A stretch of DNA of 64,000 nucleotides from Legionella sp. PATHC035 (GTDB taxonomy: Bacteria > Pseudomonadota > Gammaproteobacteria > Legionellales > Legionellaceae), in contig NZ_JAPHOT010000001.1 in the NCBI RefSeq assembly GCF_026191115.1, forward strand, positions 1,204,501 to 1,268,500, written 5' to 3'. A program made the translations under genes and the position numbers. Shown piece after piece: positions 46,069 through 54,777 of this stretch; within the stretch, counting starts at the first letter, position 1; each line of letters starts with the position of its first letter. Under the pieces are notes generated by a model, which did no database searches, was not told the DNA's origin, and saw only the letters and a list, made by a program, of their open reading frames with translations.

Positions 46069-47580
46069 ATGAATCTTGCGTTTACTAAAACACGTAGTAC
46101 TGTGGGGATATTGGCACAACCTGTGTCAGTAGAAGTTCATTTATCGAATGGTTTGCCTGGTTTTACAATCGTAGGCCTTGCTGAAACCGCCGTGAAAGAA
46201 AGCAAGGATCGAGTCCGCTCTGCAATTATTAATAGCCAGTTTGAATTTCCCTGCCGAAAAATCACCGTCAATTTGGGGCCTGCTGATTTACCTAAAGCAG
46301 GAAGTGGTTTTGATTTACCTATCGCTCTTGGTATTCTTGCTGCTTCCAAGCAAATTCCTCAAAACCAATTAACCGACCATGAGTTTATAGCCGAACTTGC
46401 TTTAAGTGGCGAGCTTCGGGGCATTTCCGCTATTATTCCAGCTGTCCTAGCAGCAAATAAAGAAAAAAGCTCACTGATTATCGCCAGTGCTAATGCACAT
46501 GAGGCCTCCTTGACCGGATATCAAAACATCTACAGTGCCAATAACTTACGTGAAGTATGCAGCTACCTTTGTCAAGGAACTTCATTACACTTCCTCCCCC
46601 CTAAACCTGAATCATGCTCGATGCGCTATACAGACGATTGGTCTGATATTAAAGGGCAGTTTCATGCGAAAAAAGCAATGGAAATTGCCGCATATGGCGG
46701 ACACAGTATTTTACTCAATGGGGCTCCTGGAAGCGGAAAAACCATGCTAGCCAAACGATTCAGGACTCTTTTGCCCCCCTTATCTGAAGCAGAGGCCCTG
46801 GAATGTATCGCAATTAACTCCATACGCGGTAAATTACCTGATTTTAGTGAATGGTGCGCCCCACCTTTTCGCACTCCCCATCATACCGCCTCCCCCGTAT
46901 CCTTAGTTGGCGGGGGAAATCCCCCAAAACCAGGAGAAATATCACTGGCACATCATGGGGTGTTATTTTTGGATGAGTTACCTGAATTTGATCGACACGT
47001 CCTAGAAACCTTAAGACAACCACTCGAATCAGGAACAATATGCATTTCAAGAGCGGCAGCACAAATAGAATTTCCAGCGAAATTTCAGCTCATCGCAGCA
47101 ATGAATCCCTGCCCATGTGGACAATGGGGCAATCCTCAGGCGAACTGTTTGTGCAGCCCTGATCGCATCAAGCGATATCATGCCAAGATTTCAGCACCTT
47201 TACTGGATCGCATCGACATGCATATCTCCGTCCAGGCACTCACTCAGGAGGAGTTAGTTACTCCGAATAGTAATCCCGATAAACAAAGTGATCTCATCCG
47301 AGAACAAGTTATTAAAGTACGAGCCATACAGTTGGACCGACAAGGTTGTCTTAATGCCTATATAGGAGCCAATACATGTGAAAAAATTTGTGGATTAGGT
47401 TCTGAGGAACACGATTTTTTACGACAGTCTATGCTGCAACTCAAACTGTCTGCCCGGGGGTATCATCGTTTATTGAAAGTTGCACGAACTATTGCTGACA
47501 TTAATGCAAGCAACCAGGTATGCTTAGAGCATTTACAACAAGCATTATCCTTCAGGCATGCTTTACGCACTCCCGGATAA
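46069..47580 (+). CDS. comM: YifB/ComM-family Mg-chelatase-like AAA+ ATPase
   Basis: A 503-residue AAA+ helicase-like protein; ComM promotes branch migration during natural transformation. The N-terminal Lon-like domain (GLPGFTIVGLAETAVKESKD, SAIINSQFEFP) precedes the ATPase: LNGAPGSGKTMLAKR (Walker A), FRTPHHTASPVSLVGGG, GVLFLDELPEF (Walker B), AAMNPCPCGQWG and, near the end, LSARGYHRLLKVARTIAD (sensor 2). PCPCG and CLCS are Cys pairs typical of the family. Full length. Legionella is naturally competent, so a role in transformation is plausible. Confidence 0.96.
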   Translation: MNLAFTKTRSTVGILAQPVSVEVHLSNGLPGFTIVGLAETAVKESKDRVRSAIINSQFEFPCRKITVNLGPADLPKAGSGFDLPIALGILAASKQIPQNQLTDHEFIAELALSGELRGISAIIPAVLAANKEKSSLIIASANAHEASLTGYQNIYSANNLREVCSYLCQGTSLHFLPPKPESCSMRYTDDWSDIKGQFHAKKAMEIAAYGGHSILLNGAPGSGKTMLAKRFRTLLPPLSEAEALECIAINSIRGKLPDFSEWCAPPFRTPHHTASPVSLVGGGNPPKPGEISLAHHGVLFLDELPEFDRHVLETLRQPLESGTICISRAAAQIEFPAKFQLIAAMNPCPCGQWGNPQANCLCSPDRIKRYHAKISAPLLDRIDMHISVQALTQEELVTPNSNPDKQSDLIREQVIKVRAIQLDRQGCLNAYIGANTCEKICGLGSEEHDFLRQSMLQLKLSARGYHRLLKVARTIADINASNQVCLEHLQQALSFRHALRTPG

Positions 47581-47598
47581 AGGGGATTACCGTTAAAC

Positions 47599-47695
47599 TC
47601 CCTTCTCCCCTTGGGGAGTAGGTGCCCTTCAGGGCGGATGAGGGTATTGATTTTAACTCACCAACCCCTACCCCTCTCCCACAAATGGGAGAGCG
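47599..47695. repeat. Intergenic multi-hairpin repeat, copy 2
   Basis: It has the same order as the 8562 copy: CTTCTCCCC-TT-GGGGAG, GCCC-TTCA-GGGC, a TATTGA spacer, then CCCCTCTCCCA-CAAA-TGGGAGAG. It lies between the convergent comM and GT87 genes and may end both transcripts. Confidence 0.85.
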
Positions 47696-47710
47696 GCTTC
47701 TTAATGGCAG

Positions 47711-49030
47711 TTAGGTCAATTCCAAATTAAACGTTAAATTGAGTAACCGTATCAGGTAGTAGATTACGGGAACGAACACTCCCAAGACGAAAATAATGAT
47801 CATGGTTGATATTGAATAATGCATTGCTTGACCAGATTGGATCTCATTATTTCCATAGATGTTTTTTCTTTTGCTTAATAGAGAGCATAGGAGCAATAAA
47901 CCATAAAAATGGCTGGAGAAAAAACTGATTCGGACCCAAGCATGAGACATTACTTGGCTGTTAACATAATCAATAGGAAAATTGAGGAGAAAGAGACATA
48001 AGAGCCACATCAACATGGTTTTTGGCGAAAAGTCATGCTCTTTTAATGCCACAAACCAAATAAGGATCATGGGAAGAATTAACACTGGAAAATAATACAT
48101 CCATCCAAAAGGGCTCAGAAATAACATCATCGCTAAGGTCAGACAAAAGGGTTGGTGATTTACCGGATCCTTTTGATTTGGACCTAGTTTTCGCCAATAC
48201 CATCGAAGCAAAAATAAAAATAAAACACCATAGCACAGATTAACTAGTTTCAAATAAAACATATCAGGGAGTTTCTCTCCCCCAAAAAATAGACGAAAAA
48301 TAAACCCATAAATTGAGGCATTCCAATCATCCCCATACCAAAACACCCCTCGCATCATTCTAAAATATTGCTCATAAACCACCGGCCCATGAGCCAGGAG
48401 GGGAAGACATGCAGCCACTAATAAAGTAACCAACATGATTGCAAAAACTCGTTTACGACCTTGTTTTAAAACATAGAAAAATAACAAAGCCGGAAATAAT
48501 TTGATCGCAATGATAATGCCCCAGAATATACCTGCACGATAGTCACGATCATTTATATAAAAATAATACCCCCCCATAATTAAAAACAATAAAATACATC
48601 CAAATTGCTGAGTCACCAGATTCATTAGTGTGGGAAAAAATGCGAAATAGAGAAGATAGACATTGATATAATGTTTCTGCAAAAAACGATGCGAAAACGC
48701 ATAATAAAAACTAATGGTTACTCCAATTATGCCTAAAATGAACGAAATGCAAACCCAAACAAGTAATGCGTTGGAATAGCTTAATCGCGTTAAAAAGCTA
48801 AATCCCCACAAAACAAACGGTGGATTTAAATTAGCAGGCAATATTTTTATAGCGGGCAAAAACGTAGTAAAGAAATTTCTATAAGGATTTTCCCCTTGCA
48901 TTAATGCCTGAGATGATAGATAAAAAGAAGAGAAATCAACTCGTTGATAATGCTTAAAAATAAAATAGAAAAGCAAACAGTAAAAACTCAGCAATACTAA
49001 AATGCATAGATGCTGATAGCGATCGCTCAT
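47711..49030 (-). CDS. DUF2029/GT87-family membrane glycosyltransferase-like
   Basis: A 439-residue polytopic protein with about ten to twelve spans. The periplasmic loop after TM1, VDFSSFYLSSQALMQGENPY, matches the GT87 (DUF2029, mannosyltransferase-type GT-C) signature DF..yY..a.all.G.nPY, followed by NLNPPFVLWGF. IIAIKLFPALLFFYVLKQGR is another block of this family. Members use polyprenyl-phosphate sugars; the acceptor is unknown. ATG 49030 has AAGGA seven bases upstream. It follows pyrB on the same strand after 142 bases but has no metabolic link to it. Confidence 0.85.
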   Translation of the reverse strand: MSDRYQHLCILVLLSFYCLLFYFIFKHYQRVDFSSFYLSSQALMQGENPYRNFFTTFLPAIKILPANLNPPFVLWGFSFLTRLSYSNALLVWVCISFILGIIGVTISFYYAFSHRFLQKHYINVYLLYFAFFPTLMNLVTQQFGCILLFLIMGGYYFYINDRDYRAGIFWGIIIAIKLFPALLFFYVLKQGRKRVFAIMLVTLLVAACLPLLAHGPVVYEQYFRMMRGVFWYGDDWNASIYGFIFRLFFGGEKLPDMFYLKLVNLCYGVLFLFLLRWYWRKLGPNQKDPVNHQPFCLTLAMMLFLSPFGWMYYFPVLILPMILIWFVALKEHDFSPKTMLMWLLCLFLLNFPIDYVNSQVMSHAWVRISFFSSHFYGLLLLCSLLSKRKNIYGNNEIQSGQAMHYSISTMIIIFVLGVFVPVIYYLIRLLNLTFNLELT

Positions 49031-49172
49031 GGGTATATCCTTCTGAATCAGATGCACATCCTATTGAAAAGCCCCATTTGTACTCAAATCTGACTCTTCT
49101 CCAAGACGCTTATTTTGAGCTAAATCCTCGGATGGTCCATTTAAATTATTCTGTCCTGTGATGTGCTTAATA

Positions 49173-50069
49173 TTACACTTGATGATTTAATGCATCAAAA
49201 ATTGCCATGCGTACAAAAACGCCATTTGCAACTTGACTCAGTATAAAAGAATGTGCCCCGTCTGCAACATCACTGTCTATTTCAATCCCTCGATTTATAG
49301 GTCCCGGATGCATCACCATCACGCCAGGTTTAGCATAGGTCAGATTTTCTTTGGTTAGCGCAAAATCACGTCGATAAGTATCGAGATCCAAATGATCGGA
49401 CTCTGCTAAACGTTCGTGTTGCACTCGCAAACAAATCACCACATCTGCATCAATTAATCCATCGCGTAAACTATGGGTGACTCGTCCATAATGCACGGTC
49501 TGTGGTTGCCAAATCTCCGGAGCAACCAAGACAAGCTCACCCACTCCCAATTGAGCACAAATACATTGAAAAGAATTCGCCACCCTTGAGTGCCTAATAT
49601 TTCCTAGAATTGCTATTTTTAATTGATCCAATCGCGGTTTTCGCTCAAGTATTGTCATCATATCAAGCAAAGCTTGGCTTGGATGTGCATGGGTACCATC
49701 ACCTGCATTGATTATATGGGCTAAATCCCCAATTTGTTGGGCCAAATTTTGCTGTAACCCATTCTGACGATGGCGAATTACAAAATAGTGGATTCCCATG
49801 GCAGCAAGGGTGCGAACGGTATCCTCAATGGTCTCTCCCTTGGTTTCTGAAGAGCTGTGGAGGTCGAGATTGATTACTGGCATGGATAAACGCTTTGCAG
49901 CCAACTCAAAACTTACCCGAGTTCGCGTACTGTTTTCATAAAATAAATTTGCAACCGTATATTGTGCATATGATGGATAATGATTCTGATTTTTGAAATA
50001 CACCGCACGTTGTAGTATGGATTCAATTTGTTGACGTGATAATTGACTAATTTCTAAGAAATGATTCAT
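49173..50069 (-). CDS. pyrB: Aspartate carbamoyltransferase, catalytic
   Basis: Second step of pyrimidine synthesis. The 298-residue protein has FYENSTRTRVSFELAAKRL (carbamoyl phosphate site), SSSETKGETIEDTVRTL, FVIRHRQNG, GDGTHAHPSQALLDMMTI, and VMHPGPINRGIEID. The length and lack of an adjacent pyrI fit the unregulated or pyrC-associated form. It is downstream of algH-ruvX, the Pseudomonas-like order, but pyrR is missing between ruvX and pyrB and pyrC does not follow. A GTCATCCC hairpin lies in the 144-base gap upstream. Confidence 0.97.
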   Translation of the reverse strand: MNHFLEISQLSRQQIESILQRAVYFKNQNHYPSYAQYTVANLFYENSTRTRVSFELAAKRLSMPVINLDLHSSSETKGETIEDTVRTLAAMGIHYFVIRHRQNGLQQNLAQQIGDLAHIINAGDGTHAHPSQALLDMMTILERKPRLDQLKIAILGNIRHSRVANSFQCICAQLGVGELVLVAPEIWQPQTVHYGRVTHSLRDGLIDADVVICLRVQHERLAESDHLDLDTYRRDFALTKENLTYAKPGVMVMHPGPINRGIEIDSDVADGAHSFILSQVANGVFVRMAIFDALNHQV

Positions 50070-50145
50070 AAAAACCTTATTTTTAACTAAACCGCTTGGA
50101 CTCTGAGGTCTCTTCCCGCTTCGCTAGATTGAGCCATGAATTCAT

Positions 50146-50172
50146 GTCATCCCGACCATAGCGAGGGATGAC
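50146..50172. repeat. GTCATCCC inverted repeat
   Basis: GTCATCCC (50146-50153) and GGGATGAC (50165-50172) surround an 11-base loop. The same arms occur at 37644-37670, and fragments at 25803 and 54239. Just before it, TTCGCTAGATTGAGCC matches part of the palindromic family at 24511. Confidence 0.7.
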
Positions 50173-50213
50173 TTGGGTTGTATGTGGCTATGATAGTAGA
50201 ATGCGGACAGACC

Positions 50214-50633
50214 CTATTCAGGATGTTGTAGCCATTGCTCCAGTATAACACAAGCCGCTATACTATCTACCTCAGTTTGCTTGATTTTACGATATCCACC
50301 TTGTGCAAACAATTGCTCTCTAGCCGCAACCGTTGAAAACCGTTCATCAACTAAATGAACCGGTAAAGTAAATCGCTTGCGCAATTCCTTGGCAAATCGG
50401 CGCGCAGCGGAAGTTGTGTATAATTCACTGCCATCAATACAGGTAGGAATACCTACAATTAATGCTTGCGGGGACCACTCAGCAATCACTTTGGCAACCA
50501 AATCCCAATCAGGCACACCGGATCGAGCACTCAAAGTCGCTAAAGGGGAGGCGCTGCATGTTAATTGTTGCCCTACTGCAACACCAATGCGTTTATAACC
50601 GAAATCAAAACCTATATAAACAGGACTAGGCAT
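50214..50633 (-). CDS. ruvX: Holliday junction resolvase-like RuvX/YqgF
   Basis: RNase H-fold nuclease of about 139 residues implicated in 16S rRNA 5'-end maturation and Holliday junction resolution. YIGFDFGYKRIGVAVGQ (first catalytic Asp), IVGIPTCIDGSE, VHLVDERFSTVAARE (Glu) and KQTEVDSIAACVILEQWL (last Asp) are present. I choose ATG 50633, which overlaps the algH stop as ATGCCTAG; an ATG at 50642 three codons earlier is possible and neither has a strong SD, so translation is probably coupled to algH. Confidence 0.95.
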   Translation of the reverse strand: MPSPVYIGFDFGYKRIGVAVGQQLTCSASPLATLSARSGVPDWDLVAKVIAEWSPQALIVGIPTCIDGSELYTTSAARRFAKELRKRFTLPVHLVDERFSTVAAREQLFAQGGYRKIKQTEVDSIAACVILEQWLQHPE

Positions 50634-51189
50634 GGCCGACATTTGAACTGAGTTGGCTCATTCTAATCCCTAGAGTGGACCCTGCATATTCCCAACGATC
50701 TTCGAAGGGAACCTCATACAAAATCTCCGATCGATAAGGACAAACCAACCAAGTATTTTCAAGAATTTCTTTTTCCAATTGATTTTCCACCCATCCAGCA
50801 TAACCTAAAGTAATTAAAACATCTTTAGGTCCTTTATCTTCTGCGATGGCACGAATAATATCATTTGATGTAGTAACCGTCACCTCATCTTGTAAAAACA
50901 AGCTGGATCGCCACCCACCAAATTGTTTATGAATCACAAATCCCCTTTCAGGTTGTACTGGCCCGCCAAACATTAAAGGCATTTTGCTTTGCTCCATACG
51001 AACTGGCTCAATATGTAACTGCTCAAAAACGATGGCAAGGGGAAATTGCATGGGGCGATTGACAATTAGACCTACAGATCCTTGTTCATGATGTTCACAT
51101 ATGTAAATCACTGTTCTTTCAAAATTAGGATCATTTAGAGAAGGCATTGCAATCAGCAAATGATTAGCCAACGAGCTTATAATTGCCAT
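50626..51189 (-). CDS. algH: YqgE/AlgH family protein
   Basis: A 187-residue conserved protein of unclear biochemical role, named for its effect on alginate regulation in Pseudomonas. It begins with LANHLLIAMPSLNDPNFERTV, then ICEHHEQGSVGLIVNRPM, MFGGPVQPERGFVIH, and DVLITLGYAGWVENQLEKEI, all family hallmarks. GGGAGGG lies three bases before the ATG. It overlaps ruvX, as in most gammaproteobacteria. Confidence 0.96.
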   Translation of the reverse strand: MAIISSLANHLLIAMPSLNDPNFERTVIYICEHHEQGSVGLIVNRPMQFPLAIVFEQLHIEPVRMEQSKMPLMFGGPVQPERGFVIHKQFGGWRSSLFLQDEVTVTTSNDIIRAIAEDKGPKDVLITLGYAGWVENQLEKEILENTWLVCPYRSEILYEVPFEDRWEYAGSTLGIRMSQLSSNVGHA

Positions 51190-51268
51190 GAGCCCTCCCG
51201 AAGGGTTAGTTTATTGATTAGGTTTATATTAATTATATACCAATTGTATATTTTTTATTCAGAGACAA

Positions 51269-52012
51269 TTAAAAATCATGCTCTACTGTAACCTTTACAT
51301 AAAGTGTTGCTTGCTGCGAAAAAGGCCTTCCAGCGGTATAAGACACAGAGGAAGAGTCTGTATCCTCTGTTCCCTCAGGAGTTCCTAAAGAAACCCATTT
51401 ATTTAATGGGACCATTAAGGTTGTATCTATATTTTGATTATCAAATTGCTGTCCGCCTGCGGGATTTTGTTGTTCACGTACTCGACGCACTTTTAACTCG
51501 ACCTTTGAACCACGCATCACCGGTTGAACCAGCAATCCATTTTTTATCTGATGTTGTTCGTAAGCTATTCCCGTAAAAAATCCTGCACCTACCGAGGTGA
51601 TGATTGGCACTTCTTCCCCAGTGGAGACAAAGGCAGATTCACCACTCATTACTTTAACTGATTGTGAACGCTTCACTTCGGCTGGAGACTGCGAACTATA
51701 GGTCACAGAATTTTCATTTTGTGCACTAAGCCAATTAGGGTCGCCTTGATAAATAGAAATTTTAAATGTTACGGGGGGCACATCAATTTGATGCAATACG
51801 GCTCTAATTTGGGTTAATGTCTGAGGAGCAACTTGCACAATTAAAGTTTGCCCAGAGCCACTTATTTTTTCTCCGGATTGCAACAGGGGTTGCACTAATT
51901 GAATCACTTTTTGAACAGGGACATAATGCAGTTCAATCACCTTGGTGATTAGCGTTTGCGAAAACACATTATTTGCCAACAATAATAAACCGATTAACCA
52001 AAATCGCTTCAT
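51269..52012 (-). CDS. Exported protein with secretin N-domain-like region
   Basis: A 247-residue protein with a signal peptide (KRFWLIGLLLLANNVFSQ). Residues about 20-90 (VIELHYVPVQKVIQLVQPLL, QTLIVQVAPQTLTQIRAVLHQID) match the secretin N1/NolW-type fold that lines the periplasmic part of type II and IV pilus secretins. The rest is Ser/Gln-rich beta-type sequence ending ATLYVKVTVEHDF; no secretin pore domain follows, so it is a stand-alone N-domain protein. AAGGAG is six bases before ATG 52012. It is upstream of algH on the same strand, a neighbour known in Legionella-like genomes only by inference. Role unknown. Confidence 0.78.
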   Translation of the reverse strand: MKRFWLIGLLLLANNVFSQTLITKVIELHYVPVQKVIQLVQPLLQSGEKISGSGQTLIVQVAPQTLTQIRAVLHQIDVPPVTFKISIYQGDPNWLSAQNENSVTYSSQSPAEVKRSQSVKVMSGESAFVSTGEEVPIITSVGAGFFTGIAYEQHQIKNGLLVQPVMRGSKVELKVRRVREQQNPAGGQQFDNQNIDTTLMVPLNKWVSLGTPEGTEDTDSSSVSYTAGRPFSQQATLYVKVTVEHDF

Positions 52013-52216
52013 CCCGAACTCCTTGTCCCTGATATTCATCCATGAATTTCATGTAAGGGAAAATATATTATGGTAAACCCTAATATCTGATTGTAGACCA
52101 ATATAAAAGAACAAGGGAATAAAATAAAAATATTTTTAGCTTTAAGCCCTCTTCACAATTCTCTTGAAAAATCCATTGGTCAAGGAAAAAAATACTTGAA
52201 CCCTAATTCAATTGTT

Positions 52217-52244
52217 TTGTTCCTGAAAAAGTTTGGGGTATACT
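52217..52244 (+). promoter_or_regulatory. Probable promoter of the phosphate-transport pair
   Basis: TTGTTC (52217-52222), a 16-base spacer and TATACT (52239-52244) precede the ATG at 52277 by about 32 bases. No Pho box was recognised. Confidence 0.5.
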
Positions 52245-52276
52245 TCTCCAAAATTTGCTTAAGAGATGCGAACATC

Positions 52277-52948
52277 ATGGGTAGCATATTTAATATGTTT
52301 GGTCCTTCACCGATAAGGCCAATAGAACAACACATGCGGAAAGTACACCAATGCGCCAAGCAGCTCTACCCATTTTTTGAAGCAGTCCTAAAAAAAGATT
52401 GGATAACTGCTGATAAAATAAAAGAAAAAATAATTTCTCTCGAAAAAGAAGCTGACTTAATTAAACGAGATTTACGTCTCCACTTACCGACTGGGCTCTT
52501 CCTCCCTGTTTCGCGTACTGATCTTCTCGAGCTACTTAGTGCCCAGGATTTCATTGCGAATAAAGCAGAAGATATTGCCACACTGATTATTAGTAGGCAA
52601 ATGCTCATTCCAGAGACGCTCATTCCAATTTTTATGCCTTTTTTAAGCCGTTGCCTGGATGCATCAAAACAGGCGTGTAAGGCAATCAATGAATTAGATG
52701 AATTGTTGGAAACAGGTTTCAGGGGCTCTGAAGTTAAGATTGTAGAAGAAATGATCCTAACCCTTTATGAGATTGAACATGACAGCGATGAACGTCTAAC
52801 AGATATCAGGCATCGTATTTTTGAATTCGAAAAAGAATTATCTGCAATTGATGCAATTTTCCTCTATAAACTGGTCCAATGGATTGATGATTTAGCCGAT
52901 GGTGCCCAACATGTGGGTAGTCGTCTTCAAATTCTAATAGCTCGGTAG
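52277..52948 (+). CDS. DUF47/PhoU-like phosphate transport regulator
   Basis: A 223-residue all-helical protein of the DUF47 (TIGR00153) family, distant from PhoU. It starts GSIFNMFGPSPIRPIEQHM and contains DKIKEKIISLEKEADLIKRDLR and DRLTD-like EIEHDSDERLTDIRHRIF, with Glu/Asp-rich metal-binding helices, ending AQHVGSRLQIL. The start at 52277 (AAGAGA upstream) gives the usual family N-terminus; the longer frame adds an unrelated 27-residue leader that would cover the promoter. The gene pairs with pit nine bases downstream, and DUF47 proteins usually modulate the neighbouring Pit transporter. Confidence 0.93.
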   Translation: MGSIFNMFGPSPIRPIEQHMRKVHQCAKQLYPFFEAVLKKDWITADKIKEKIISLEKEADLIKRDLRLHLPTGLFLPVSRTDLLELLSAQDFIANKAEDIATLIISRQMLIPETLIPIFMPFLSRCLDASKQACKAINELDELLETGFRGSEVKIVEEMILTLYEIEHDSDERLTDIRHRIFEFEKELSAIDAIFLYKLVQWIDDLADGAQHVGSRLQILIAR

Positions 52949-52957
52949 TCAAATTCT

Positions 52958-54211
52958 ATGGATTATTCAATTATATATCTTGTTATAGCGGTCATCTTGT
53001 GTTTTATGATGACTTGGGGTGTTGGTGCTAATGATTTGGCCAACGTCATGAGCACGACCATGGGCTCAAAAGCAGTTACAGTGAAACAGGCGATGCTGAT
53101 CGCCATAATTTTTGAGTTTGCTGGCGCATTTTTAGGAGGGACAGGCGTTACCGAAACAATGCGTGATGGAATTATAAATTCCAGTCAACTCTCTGGACAA
53201 CCCTTGATCCTAATTGAGGGTATGCTGGGGGTTTTATTGGCATGCACTATATGGATGAATCTTGCGAGTTATCTTGGAGTTCCTGTGTCGATTACCAATG
53301 CATTGGTAGGTTCCATGGTGGGTTTTGGCACCATAGTTTTAGGACCACAAGCAATCCATTGGAATCAAGTAAGTCGCATCGCCATAAGCTGGGTTACTTC
53401 TCCCATGATTTCAGGAATCACCGCTTTCGTATTATTTACCAGCATTCAACAAACTATTTTTGTCAAAAGTAATCCTTTAACTAAAGCGAAACTATATATT
53501 CCTATTTACCTTTTTCTTATCGGCTCCATTTTATCATTTATCACGGTATTTAAGGGACTCAATCATTTCCATATTCACCTGAATTTCAAACAAAATCTTG
53601 CGGTAACCTTAGCAACCAGCATCATTATTACGATTATAGGGATGATCTTTATTAAACGTATCCCCGAACATCATAGAATAAGACGTAGAGAACGTTTCAT
53701 CCAAGTTGAAAAGTATTTTGCTGTACTTATGGCAATGACTGCATGTGCAATGGCTTTCGCACATGGTTCCAACGATGTAGCGTTAGCCGTCGGTCCCCTC
53801 TCAATAATCCATAGTTTGGTTATGGATTCACATCAATCTTTTAATGCCAATAATTACCCAGCTTGGATTATATTGTTAGGTGTCGTTGGTGTAGTAACTG
53901 GACTGCTGATGTATGGAAGAAAGGTAATTGAAACCGTAGGTAGTGCCATCACGGCGCTTACACCCAGCCGTGCTTTTGCAGCCACTCTTTCTGCGGCAAC
54001 AACCGTTGTCGTTGCCACAAGCACAGGAATTCCAGTTTCCGCAACCCAAACATTAGTGGGGGCTGTTCTTGGGGTTGGTCTGGCACGAGGTATCGGTGCA
54101 TTAAATCTGATTGTAATTCGCAACATCTTCATGTCATGGGTTCTAACTTTGCCTGCGGCGTCTATTCTAACGATTTTAGCCTATAAATTATTGCATTTTT
54201 TCCTGGGTTAA
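52958..54211 (+). CDS. pit: Low-affinity inorganic phosphate transporter, Pit family
   Basis: A 417-residue inner-membrane symporter. The two family signatures are present as inverted halves: GVGANDLANVMSTTMGSKAV near residue 22 and AFAHGSNDVALAVGPLS near residue 266, both with the GANDVANA-type motif. SATQTLVGAVLGVGLARG is a further Pit block. About ten to twelve spans. It is translated right after the DUF47 gene as one operon. A perfect terminator follows. Confidence 0.96.
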   Translation: MDYSIIYLVIAVILCFMMTWGVGANDLANVMSTTMGSKAVTVKQAMLIAIIFEFAGAFLGGTGVTETMRDGIINSSQLSGQPLILIEGMLGVLLACTIWMNLASYLGVPVSITNALVGSMVGFGTIVLGPQAIHWNQVSRIAISWVTSPMISGITAFVLFTSIQQTIFVKSNPLTKAKLYIPIYLFLIGSILSFITVFKGLNHFHIHLNFKQNLAVTLATSIIITIIGMIFIKRIPEHHRIRRRERFIQVEKYFAVLMAMTACAMAFAHGSNDVALAVGPLSIIHSLVMDSHQSFNANNYPAWIILLGVVGVVTGLLMYGRKVIETVGSAITALTPSRAFAATLSAATTVVVATSTGIPVSATQTLVGAVLGVGLARGIGALNLIVIRNIFMSWVLTLPAASILTILAYKLLHFFLG

Positions 54212-54274
54212 AAACTCATTTATTCCCTCATAAGAGCCGTCATCCTAAGGAGTTGAGTATGATGGGTCTCCTAG

Positions 54275-54300
54275 AAAGAGCATCCTAGTGATGCTCTTTT
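54275..54300 (+). terminator. Rho-independent terminator after pit
   Basis: AAAGAGCATC (54275-54284), loop CTAGT, GATGCTCTTT (54290-54299), then a further T. Ten perfect pairs. Confidence 0.9.
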
Positions 54301-54411
54301 ACACCATTGAGATTTTTCACTACGTATGGAATGTGTCATGGCAATCAATCGCGTTGCTTTAAGATTTTGAGGCAAGAGGTGTTGATGTTAAACGGAGGCT
54401 GAGGCGGGGAG

Positions 54412-54478
54412 CCCGGATTAGATAAAGTCGCAATCCGGGACTGAGGATACATTGCCGTATTAAGCTACGCTAATACGG
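54412..54478. repeat. Paired hairpin repeat CCCGGATT / CCGTATTA
   Basis: CCCGGATT (54412-54419) pairs with AATCCGGG (54432-54439), and CCGTATTA (54455-54462) with TAATACGG (54471-54478). Both look like related members of the TAGCCxGGxTT intergenic family. They lie between the convergent pit and small-protein genes. Confidence 0.65.
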
Positions 54479-54494
54479 GCTACATGATAAAAGC

Positions 54495-54680
54495 TTAAAA
54501 CTCTTCCCAAATTTCACCTTTATCATTCTTATAATCTTTATTATCACGCATTAGAGAAATACGTTTGTGCTTATTAATTTCTTTAATTTGTGATGCGGAC
54601 TTATCATGCGTTGCATCAAATTCAAATAAAAATTTGTCATAAGGACTTACATATGCTTTATCTATATCGTTTGAGTTCAT
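54495..54680 (-). CDS. Small conserved-type protein, CBU_0585-like
   Basis: A 61-residue hydrophilic protein: AYVSPYDKFLFEFDATHDKS, then ASQIKEINKHKRISLMRD and a polar end. The YVSPxDKFLxEFDxTHxKSxSQxKEIxKHKRI pattern recalls a small family annotated in Legionella and Coxiella as CBU_0585 family; I recall this only from memory of annotations. No signal peptide or membrane span; function unknown. It is divergent from add across 97 bases. Confidence 0.68.
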   Translation of the reverse strand: MNSNDIDKAYVSPYDKFLFEFDATHDKSASQIKEINKHKRISLMRDNKDYKNDKGEIWEEF

Positions 54681-54777
54681 AACTAATCCAAAATAACTTT
54701 AATTTAAACCAACTATTTTATAGCTTTTTCATCTAAGTTACCATTATTCTTACTTTAAAAGAATTAGAGGCGAAAAG

